Below are positions 1-12,300 of a DNA stretch of 64,000 bases, in pieces. Source of the DNA: Reticulitermes speratus (taxonomy: Eukaryota; Arthropoda; Insecta; Blattodea; Rhinotermitidae); contig JAJKFL010000013.1 of assembly GCA_021186555.1 (NCBI GenBank), forward strand, positions 43,177,144 to 43,241,143, read 5' to 3'. The position numbers were made by a program, and so were the translations under genes. The stretch's first letter is position 1; each line of letters opens with the position of its first letter. The notes beneath the pieces were generated by a model. It ran no database searches. It was given only the letters and a program-made list of their open reading frames with translations, and was not told the origin of the DNA.

Positions 1-252
1 GCTCAACTGAAAGAAAGAAAAACTTGCATGATTAAGGTAATAAATATAGCAACATCATGCATATAATTCTTTTTAACTTAAATTCCACTGGGACAATAAC
101 TGATGCCTTGGTATTCTGTGTACTGCGTCTCAGAGTGCACGATTTGGAGTCTTGTTGGCATCAGTAAGGAACAGTGCTGAGATAAACAACTTAATCAGTA
201 CTTCTGGCAGGCAACACTGATTTTAAGCGTAGTTATTTCTGGAGATACTTAC

Positions 253-379
253 AAGACACCTTGCTGGGCTCCTCTCTGACAAAGGACTCCTGATGTACAG
301 TACAGTCATTATCTAATATAATATCACAATGAGAAAACTCCACCACTGGCTGCCAATTGATGTGGTTCAGCAACCGAAT
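253..379 (-). CDS. WRAP73: WRAP73 exon 5 (last one in window)
   Basis: 127 nt, begins IRLLNHINWQPVVEF after acceptor ATGTTGCAG and runs to a strong donor TT|GTAAGTAT, ending in phase 1. A weaker donor (AAG|GTGTCT) lies 6-8 nt earlier. The remaining exons lie below base 1. Confidence 0.82.
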
Positions 380-3300
380 CTGCAACATCGAACATCCATT
401 CACAAAGTGCATTGCCACAACTTGCACTCAGAGAGGGCACAGCAGTACGACACCTCCCGCTAATGCAACAACCTCAAAACAAATCACCTCTGTCACAGAA
501 ACAATCTATTACTGTCTCTAGGTATGAGAAGAAACTGCATGGAATAGTTTATAAAGATTTACTCTTTTCTGAACTTCATATAAAATTTTAACCACCTCTT
601 CTGGGACAATTAACACTATTTGCGAATTACAGTATTGTATACGTCAGAGCACATTCTGTCAGACACAAGAACTACTGACCAGATGAGGACTCTGGTCTTC
701 TGGGATGTGATGCTGCATCATTGGGTCAGTGGTTCCTGACATTTGAATGAACACTTTGCCTTCATTCTCCAAGATCAAGTCAACCAGTTCTCCATCATCC
801 ACTTGGCTCTTGAGAATGAAGGCAATACATGCCTTTAAAATGTTGGGAACCAATCACCCAGTGATGTGGTGTCACATCCCAGAAGACCACCACAATCCTC
901 CCTTACACCACTGTGAAAACCTCAAAACACATACAGTAAAACCCCGATTTAATGTTCCCGCATTTAGTGGAATCCCAGATTTAGTGATGATTTTTTCATG
1001 TCCCAACAACAGCTCCATATAAACAAAGTACCTCCATTTAATGAAAACCTCGATTTAGTGAAATATATTCTAATCCCCCAGCAATTCATTAACTAGGGGT
1101 TTTACTGTACTGATCAGATCTTTGGCATATGAGAAATCAGTAAATAACTACTGCAGCTTCCTAAAGAATCTACAAATAAGGTAGGACATAAGAGTTGAAC
1201 AACATTTGAACTGAATGTGAATACCAATGAATAACAGATGAGGCTTCAGGCTTATATTGTTAGATTTCCTACCATGTTTGTGAAAGATCCATAATAAAAA
1301 AATATAAAAAATGAAGTTGCCTGTGTATACCCCATGACGGCATATGGAGGGAGTACAGGTAGAGCTCCATTTATACCCTCGGCACTAGATTCAGGTGAGT
1401 GCTCGGCTTCACAGCCCGGTTCCTTTACTCCTAGTGTCCACTGAATAGGAGACTGAGTTGGCCCCACAGCCCGTCTGAATGTTTTAGAGATGAGCAACAT
1501 CTCTTGTCACCACTGGGAATTGAACCCTGGATCATCCAGCCCGTAGCCTAATCATCATACTGGGCATGCTTCCAAGAAATCCCACAACGGCCAGTGACAT
1601 TCCATCTCTTGCATCTAGTAACAGTGCACAATAGACGGATTTCCCTCCTTGATTTCAATGTCAACATAGTCCACACATGCATTTAATTGTACCACATTAC
1701 TGACAATACACAACAGGACGCCAGCGCACTAATGAACTGTTTTCATTACATGTCATTCCCTTTCTGGAGCCATGTCATATGGCTACAATACAACTTAAAA
1801 GACTTTTGGCTTTAATACATGATAATTAGTAGCAAAATTCGTACGTGCATGCGACTGTCAACACTCATGAAATTGCTGTTTGCTCAGAATAAACGCACAA
1901 ATATTTCATAACAGAATGACACAATGAATCCACCTAAGCTAAAATAATCTGGCAACACATGAAATGAAATGATAGGTATGGAATGTGTTGAATTGGTTTC
2001 AGTTAAAGACTAACATTAACCTGAATTACATATAAAGATTCAGTTTGTTCCTGAATTATATTCAAAGATCCACTTTCTTCCTGAATTATATTTAAAGACT
2101 CACGTCGTACCGCGCAGTAAACACACTCCGTCTCAGTTATACAAACCAGTCAGTTAATGTTGTACAGTGAAATAATCGCTGTTTGTTCTGAGATCCACAC
2201 AAAACACATAAATACAGTCCGTACCGCGCAGTAAACACACTCCGTCTCAGTTATACAAACCAGTCAGTTAATGTTGTACAGTGAAATAATCGCTGTTTGT
2301 TCTGAGATCCACACAAAACACATAAATACAGTCCGTACCGCGCAGTAAACACACTCCGTCTCAGTTATACAAACCAGTCAGTTAATGCTGTACAGTGAAA
2401 TAATCGCTGTTTGTTCTGAGATCCACACAAAACACATAAATACAGTCCGTACCGCGCAGTAAACACACTCCGTTTCAGTTATACAAACCAGTCAGTTAAT
2501 GCTGTACAGTGAAATAATCGCTGTTTGTTCTGAGAGCCACACAAAACACATAAATACAGTCCGTACCGCGCAGTAAACACACTCCGTCTCAGTTATACAA
2601 ACCAGTCAGTTAATGTTGTACAGTGAAATAATCGCTGTTTGTTCTGAGATCCACACAAAACACATAAATACAGTCCGTACCGCGCAGTAAACACACTCCG
2701 TCTCAGTTATACAAACCAGTCAGTTAATGTTGTACAGTGAAATAATCGCTGTTTGTTCTGAGATCCACACAAAACACATAAATACAGTCCGTACCGCGCA
2801 GTAAACACACTCCGTCTCAGTTATACAAACCAGTCAGTTAATGTTGTACAGTGAAATAATCGCTGTTTGTTCTGAGATCCACACAAAACACATAAATACA
2901 GTCCGTACCGTGCAGTAAACACACTCCGTCTCAGTTATACAAACCAGTCAGTTAATGTTGTACAGTGAAATAATCGCTGTTTGTTCTGAGATCCACACAA
3001 AACACATAAATACAGTCCGTACCGCGCAGTAAACACACTCCGTCTCAGTTATACAAACCAGTCAGTTAATGTTGTACAGTGAAATAATCGCTGTTTTTTC
3101 TGAGATCCACACAAAACACATAAATACAGTCCGTACCGCGCAGTAAACACACCCCATCACAGTTATACAAACCAGTCAGTTAATGCTGTACAGTGAAATA
3201 ATCGCTGTTTGTTCTGAGATCCACACAAAACACATAAATACAGTCCGTACCGCGCAGTAAACACACTCCGTCTCAGTTATACAAACCAGTCAGTTAATGC

Positions 3301-6300
3301 TGTACAGTGAAATAATCGCTGTTTGTTCTGAGATCCACACAAAACACATAAATACAGTCCGTACCGCGCAGTAAACACACTCCGTCTCAGTTATACAAAC
3401 CAGTCAGTTAATGTTGTACAGTGAAATAATCGCTGTTTGTTCTGAGATCCACACAAAACACATAAATACAGTCCGTACCGCGCAGTAAACACACTCCGTC
3501 TCAGTTATAAAAACCAGTCAGTTAATGCTGTATAGGGAAATAATCGCTGTTTGTTCTGAGATCCATATAAAACACATAAATACACTGTGTGGGCAGAACG
3601 TAGAATTTGTGAATGTTAAACCTGGGCTGTAAAAGGGTTACGTTTTTTGTTGAGTTGTTGAATAGCTCTAAGAAAAATCTTACAGCAGCTTAAATATAAA
3701 TTACTTTATCATAATTAGAAGGCAAAGTCTTTTACACTTTTATTTGATCATTTTTACACTCATTTTTACATTCTTCTCACATTAAATTGACCAACAATAA
3801 TGATACAGAACGTTCTCCCTATCTTATTGTACGCTCTTTGATTGCTTGTAGGTCAACTTTTCATTTTTGTGATACATATCCATGTTTCCATGGAAGCTCT
3901 TCTATGCTTTCCTGCCAACATAATGCTTGTTCACTTCTGTAACAGACTGTATATATTTACTGACTTATAGATGACTTATTTAAGAACATCAGGGATAGCT
4001 CAGTTAGTAAAATGACTTGGCTACAGATTGGATGACCTGACTTCTTATCCAAAACATCCAGATTTGCTCCAGGGCCCACCCAGCCTGGGATACCGGGGGT
4101 CCATCCCCCAGGGGAAAGTGGCCAGGGTGTGAAGTTGACCACTTGCCTCCTTCTAGTGTCAAGGTTAAAAATAAGTTACAAATAAGCTCCACTTATTTTT
4201 AACCTTGACACTAGAAGGAGGCAAGTGGTCAACTCCATGATATGTACACAGACAACATAAATGTCAGTAGCTCAGATAATGGACTGCAGGATGATATGTG
4301 GATGTGGTATATGAGGTACTGTCGCGGTAACGTGTCTGAGCGGAGATACAAGACACGCACCTCGCAAAAGGAAGGCACAAGTGTCACCGCCTGAACCAAC
4401 TTTCCCTTGCTCAGTACAATCAATGTGATTGGGAAACTCATATTCCACTGTTGCCTTGACAGAATTATACAGCAAGTCATCAACATTTCTTGGAAAACAC
4501 TGTGATTGGTGAAACCTGAACACCCGAGAGGGAAAACTGGTTAGGAGAACCAAAGACATAAAGAGTGTGATAATATGTAAATTAATGATCCATAAATATG
4601 AAAACATTTCTGTTGGTGTTTACTGGAATGACATCGGTGCTTCTGGCTGGAAGTTGTCATGGCGATCGAATGACGTACGGTGTGGGTGAAGGGGGAGACT
4701 GGAAACTTAGTGAAGGAATGGGAGACCTTAGATTGCTTTGCCTTCTTCTGCATATCCTGATACACCTGCTTGTATGATGCCATGAGAGGCTACACACAGT
4801 CAAGGACCTTCCAGTCTTTTTGAGACAGAGGTGAAAATGACTCGCACAAGCCGGTTTTGCATTTGACAACGTGCTGGCCTTAACACTTCCCTCATCCTAT
4901 CTTCATTTTGTTTCTCAAATGATTCATCAATTAATTTACACCACAATGATGTCTGACTGCACCAGTGCTCATTCTCCTGTCCATTGGTACGTACATCACA
5001 CTTTCAAGATATAATTAAACGTGAAAAGAACAGTACAGTGTAGTGCGCGATCTCCTAGAAAGTGCGAACATCCTTTACACATATAGACATAGTGAACAGT
5101 GTTTTAATAAGTTATTTAACAAATCATTTTTAACCTTGTTTATGACTTGTGTGTTTTTTAACTCAAGCTCCAGATAGTGCATATTTTACAATCATCAAAC
5201 AGATGCTGCATTTGTGAAGCACTTTTATATATTAGTAAAGGATCCCCGATGATGGCTCGCAAAGAGCCGAAACGCGTTGGATACATGATATAAGGAGCTG
5301 GTTTGTGCCTTGAAAGTTGTGCATTTTGTTGGTGTTTGTTTTAAATAATAAAAATGCACGGTGAACTAAGATTAAAGATTGTGAAAAGAACAATTTGTTC
5401 AGAACATTTGGAAGGTATAGTTGAAATACATTCCATACTTCATGACATCTAGATACCTATTGAGGGACACAATGGGCAGATTCAACCTCTTCTGTATTAC
5501 TCTGCATGCCTAAGCAAGCACAACTGTGAACGAGAGAGGGACTTTCACTTATATGCACGAGGATTGCCACAATTCTTCCATGAATAAGTGATACAATGAT
5601 GTGTATGTGAACTAGGAGGGTCTACTGTGTCATACAGCCTATGACAATCTTGTATGGGAAATTACAATGAACACTCTAATCCAATCTATTGGATTTCATT
5701 AACAACCTTACTGAAAACCTAAGTGTTAATAACAATATATACCGAACAATAATCAGTGTATGATCTAATGTGCCAATAACAAATAAGCATTTGTTGTATA
5801 AAGTCTTTTGGGTTTTTACCTGGAGTAATTTTTTGGTAAGAAACCTGGTTCACCTCGAGACCCTGAAGATGGGACAGACAAGTAGTCCCGAAACGTTGGT
5901 TTCTTACCAAAAAACGACGCCAGGTAAAAACCCAAAAGACTTAATACATTACGACCGCAGCAGAAGCCTTGAATCACACAAATAAGCATTTGTTATAAAC
6001 ACAACAGGAAATTAGTTTGCCTATATTAGCAATTTTAACACAACTCACCTTATCATCAAAACAGTTGAGAGCAAGAAACTGGCCAGATGGAGCCCAAGCC
6101 ATACATTTAATTCCAGACATCACACCTCCAGTTGAGAGCTCAAAGTTCCCTATCAGTTCACCTGCTGCTGCTCCGTACACCTGCAGACGACATGTGCCCT
6201 GCGACCCTTCCCACACACATACTGCGGAACTATCAACTGTCCATGAGAACCCTTCGACTCTGCTTAATCTCACACACGCTATTTGCTGGAACAAATTAAA

Positions 6301-9300
6301 CTTTATACTTCAGATTTGCTTTGTGATTTTAACAGGAATATGCATACTTATGCAGGGTCACTGAAATGAACGACTTACAAACGTGGTTGTTTGTTTTAAG
6401 TGTAAAAATGAAACATAAGTCCCCATTTATGGCTTCTAAAGTAATCTTTGTAGTTCTTTTTGGTATTGAACTTCTGGACTGGAACAAGATACCCTTTCAT
6501 GGAGTTTGATAAGGCACACACCACTGTAAGGGCCTGTGATCTTTGGTTTCAGTTATGCCAAGTTAGTTATTAGAGTACGTAATGTTTTTCTGGGCTGAGC
6601 TACAATTTCACAGAACACAGTACATTACTAGTGCTTGGTTATACGTCCTGTGCAACGTTTACTGTACATTGTAATCTTGCACTTCTACCATGTACAATTA
6701 AACCAAACCAAATCAGTAAACTGAGGTTGGGATTTTCCAGCTTTTTTTTTATGTTTCCAGCATGTTCTCATACATTCACTGACACAATCTACTTTACATG
6801 CAACATTTATTATAGCAATACTTCACATCGATTCTGATATATTATTAAGAATATAAACTGAACTGATTTTTTAATCACGGATTCCAAATTTTTATCTTCA
6901 ATTTTTATGTCAGTGTGTATACTATTTGTATACAATGTTTAGTACTGCCACTTGCTATGTACATCTCAACGACAGTGGCCCAAATGGGCCAAAATATGTT
7001 GCAAATGTAATAAAACAGTCGGATAATCCCAACCCCGTGTACTCAGTTTACTTGCTTTAACAACTTACTGTACTTGTTTAATATTTCATGTATTAAATAT
7101 AAATTTACATTGTATTTAAACAGAGAGTTCAACTCAAAGCTGAACCCAGATGCCTGGCAAGCTTAACAGCCTTACATTTCCTGATAAAATATATAACTTA
7201 GCTTGCTGCATGTTACAGTAAGTGTTGGCAATGACCTCCTTCATTCTCTCAGACATGCTTGACACCTGGTGAACAGATTATTAAATACTGTTTGAAGTTC
7301 TTGTAAAGAACTTGCTTATACTGCACGTCAAGTTTAGCGGCAGCTGTGTGACTCACACACCACCAGTCCTATCGCCATGTGTACAGTACATTGTCTCATG
7401 TTAGTCACATAGTTTGATTCAATCTGCTTCTGTAACAGACGTGTGAAACACAGTGTAGCATACATTTCTTTTTTTCTTTTGCTTGTGAGTATGCAGTGTA
7501 TTTTAATAGAGAGTATTATCAGTATACAAACACACATACGGAAAAAAATTGTATGAACAGTGTCATAGGAAATAAAGAATCTGGTGTCTCAGTTTCTTTG
7601 AAACCAAGCATGTCTGAGAGTTGAACGAGATCATTTCCATCACCTACTTTAACATGTAGTAAGTTACTAAAAAACTTCCTAGCAACTCACTCTTTCTATA
7701 GCTTGGAAGAATATTACAATAGATAATACTTGTGGTAGATAAATTAGTTTCATTATTATCTTAGATATATTTGATATATTATAAGTTATTGATCGAATTA
7801 TAGAAGATTTTTTATGATAAATTAGAATGCTTTATATTAGATGATTATACTAGATAATTTTAACACTTTTAAAAATAGACCATTTATTTTATTTTTATTC
7901 ATTTGAATATATTTATAATACTACAAATGTGACAAATTCTGTATCCAAAGGATCTTCCTGTATGGATTGTGTGAATGCATAATAAAATGAAATGAAAAGT
8001 TATGTTATATTATATGTATTATATGCAAAAATGTAAGACCATTAAGCTTGGCGTGTGTCTGGCGTCAGTTTTCAATTGAACTCCCTGTATTATATTACAT
8101 TACATTGTATCATACCAGATTGTATTTTATTTGTTTAAACCCATGTACCCCAGTTCCATTGTCTGGTCCTGTATGTTATTATGCTAACCCGTGCCCCTGC
8201 TCACCACCCTTCCCCTTCCAGGACAGCTGACAGTCCAGTATGATTCTGAGAATAAACAGCAGCAAACCTTAGACAGCACTAACTGGTTAGACTTTGTAAT
8301 GGAGACAGACTGTGTCCTCTGTGAGACAGGAACTGAAATTCTATACAATATGCTACTCAGAATTCACGCTTCAAATTATGACACCTTTGGCCAAAATAAA
8401 TATTTTGTCCATAAATGTGGAAAGTTTTTGCTTGAAAACTGTTGCAGTAATGTACTGTTTGTGAGTGTGATCATTTACAGAAACTGCAGTCTTCTGGGAT
8501 GTGATGTCAAGTAAGGGTTACCAACGGTTCATGTGATGTCATGTAAGGGTTACCAACGGTTCATGTGATGTCAAGTAAGGGTTACCAACGGTTCATGTGA
8601 TGTCATGTAAGGGTTACCAATGGTTCATGTGATGTCAAGTAAGGGTTACCAACGGTTCATGTGATGTCATGTAAGGGTTACCAATGGTTCATGTGATGTC
8701 ATGTAAGGGTTACCAACGTTCATGTGATGTCATGTAAGGGTTACCAACGGTTCATGTGATGCCATGTAAGGGTTACCAACGGTTCATGTGATGTCATGTA
8801 AGGGTTACCAACAGTTCATGTGATGTCACGTAAGGGTTACCAACGGTTCATGTGATGTCATGTAAGGGTTATCAACAGTTCATATGATGTCATGAAAGGT
8901 TACCAACAGTTCATGTGATGTCATGTAAGGGTTACCAACGGTTCATGTGATGTCATGTAAGGCTTACCAACGGTTCAGACGAACCGGCTGCCTCCCTCTT
9001 CAGGCTGGACAATGTCACATCACAAAGACCAAAGTGTCATAGTCACGGCCATGAGAAACTCAAGTATAATGTAAAAATTCACCTTTTTCAGGTCCCAAGA
9101 AGTTGAAAAAATAGATACGCAGTCAACAGCTGCCTGTTGTCCAACCACTGCCAGCCATCTTCCATCTGCACTAAATGCAAGCGATGGGCTGACAGTCTCT
9201 TTCACACCCTTGATGTAATTAACAGACTGTGAAACTAATGACCAAATGCAAATGGAAACCTGTCAACATTAATTCAAAATGACAAAATACAGAAGTAACA

Positions 9301-12300
9301 GAACTAATATTAGAAAAATTAAGAATTACAGAATTTCTAAGATCAGTTGCACGATGTACATTACATGACTATAAAATAAATTAAGAAATAAGAGGAAGGC
9401 TAAATATGTACAATTTGAATGAAATTATTGTAGATTTTAGATGCAAGCAGGCACAACACCTACTAAGAATGAATGTTACACGCATTTCCAAAGTCAGTGA
9501 ATGGACAGATTCCAACACACAGACAAAATGTAAATTGACCAAAAACAGATGCACAGACTCCATGAAGACGGAACAAGCATCACCCTGTTGCTGCTGATGA
9601 ATTACACTGCATTTTATAAAGAGCAATAAAGTAACGGGTAAGTACGAAGAATTTCTGTAAAAATATCAGGAGTCATTTATTGCCAAACAGCATCCTTTGG
9701 AACTACCAACATTGGATTTGATAACTATTACCACTTAAAAAGACATTTCCTATTAAAATTAATATTCCAATCTCAATAATTCTAAACAAGCACAGAAAAT
9801 ATTAAATTGGATGTTCTGTGATCCACACAATGGCAAGTGGCAAGCCTTTAGCACACAACACAGTTTTCATTTGCATGTACCATGGAAGGACACATGCAAC
9901 AAGTGTCACCTATTTCACATTAAAGCCTCTGGCATAAGTCCTGATGCTGGTGAGAAGAGAAAACTGGACAGAGATCATCAGCCGCACTTAAAGACTGAGA
10001 AACCTAGAAAAACTGTGACAGAAGATAAACATGCTGTCAGTCTTGACATGTGGGCCCTTTCCCACTTCTATCAGTATCTGATGTTTAGTCTAAAGGCAAG
10101 ATGCGCATTTACAACAAGGGCATCCATGATTTGCAGAATAATTTGGGTTATTCATATGTTTGGGATGAAACTCAAGCAGTCTTGCTGCTTCACCCTGAAG
10201 ACGGAGGTACTACAAACCTTCTAAATGTCAGAAATCATTCATGCAGTTACACAACATCACATCCCAGAAGACTTGAATCCTCTGCAACCCAACTGTCATG
10301 ATGTCAAATGTCGGCACTATTACTGACAAAGCTTGTGCAGTGAACTGACAATTGAACTGACCACACTGAACTGATATCTTTTGTATCAGAGCATGCCTTT
10401 CTTCTAACAGATGGATATTTTGGGTCACTTTACTTGGCAGGGAAGGGGAATGCCATTTATGTCCCTACTGACTAATATCCAATAATGGTCTCTGCAAGAC
10501 TGAGGAAGTGAACTGTTTGTCAGATAGACATAACAGATTTCCATACAAAACAGTCACTGCAGAAAGTGATCATATAGTGGAGGAAACATGCTGACCAACA
10601 TAATATAAACTGGCTGGACATTCGGTGCCTTTGGTATGAGTGAGTGTGGCCACCCCAGGTTCAGTATAAGGAAACATTGAACATGACACAATTCAAACTC
10701 TCTAACTTGACACGAAGAAGAAGCAATGGGCAGTTTCCTTCGACAATATCAAGCAGGATAAAAAGTACTACGACTCCTTGCTTAACATTAAGGTTACATT
10801 CCTGACAACTACAACACAAAGTGAAATAACACAGACTGGAACATTATTCCCGTAAGAATTAAGAAAAATATCTGGCAGCCTGGCCACTGAAGATCCTGCT
10901 AGAGAAAGTAGTACTAATCCAAATCTGGGGAATGTTCAACGAAACTTTAGTCACTGAAGTGTATCAGTGTTATGGCTTAACAACAATGTTCAAGGCAAGT
11001 TTAAACAAGGACTGTCAGTACTGCACTGACTAAAAGGGACATGACAGACCTGCTGAAGTTCAGCCCTCCAGTAAACTGTTTCATGGCCATTCAGTGTGTT
11101 GGGTCTCCCATTGTCTTGGGTCCTAACAAGAAGCAAGTGTAGAAGAAGGTGATAAATGGTGTAAGACAGTTGCTAGTTGGCTAAATATACGAGTCATAAA
11201 GTTCTTTATGTCTGAAACTACCTAAATACTCTTTTCTGTGAGATGTCATATTATGTTAAAATGGTCTGAATATGAATTAATCAAAAAAGTTGATGAATGC
11301 AACCAAACATTAAAAAAAAACATATGATTTTAGATAACCATATTTACCATAATCTCTGTAAACAAAAAAGTATTACATCTTACTCTTCCATACACAGTAC
11401 ATGTACAACATCTTACTCTTCGATACACAGTACATGTAAAGATTCCTTTACACATTCTTGTGAGACAGAACTGAAGATGGCGTAATGTGAACAAGCCAAA
11501 ACATGCTGTCTGTGCAATTATCTATACTTGCAATACTGGAATAAAAACTTGTGTCATGCCAAAATTTTCTCCTTTAGTTAAATCAAGAAGGTTTTGTTCT
11601 CTATGATTGCTTTAAGTATCAGAAGAGCAACAAAACACCAAGCAATGTTACGGCTCTTCGTAAAGTGATTGTTAGTTACAAAATAAATTACAGCAAATCT
11701 TGTGGTATAAGTGACCTTTTTAATAAAACTTAACTGAAACTTAATGAACCAATTTCTACTTTGACTGCGGTTTCAGAAATAAATCTGGCACAAACCAATT
11801 TACTTCACTCCCCTATATGTTTCTGCCCTGCAAGGCCATCTTCAGGGAAGATAAATACTCATTGTATTACGTTTTATATATTTTGTTGTATGTGTTTATG
11901 ATAATATTGCTGACACAGGAATACTCCCATTAGGGAGATAATATATGGATGCTACATTTTTTAAATGTTGTGTAACAAGTCAGCTGAGTTAGGGATATAA
12001 CTCTTCTATAACTTTAGTAATCTACACTAATATTTACTGTTCTCCCTGAAGATGGTCCTCCAGGGCCGAAACATGTAGGACAGTGGAATAAACTGCTTTG
12101 TCCCAAGTTTATTTTATTGGGTGTACTTTGTTGGTTTTTAATGAATAACGTGAGTATATTTTACCAGGATATCCTCACTCAATCCCTTGTTTTACTTTTT
12201 TGACTTACGTGGAATTCTGCGCACGTTAGGATGTGTCGACTGTCTGGGCTCCACCACACGTCCACAATCCCAGACACTGTGTCTTTCAGCTTGCACTTCC

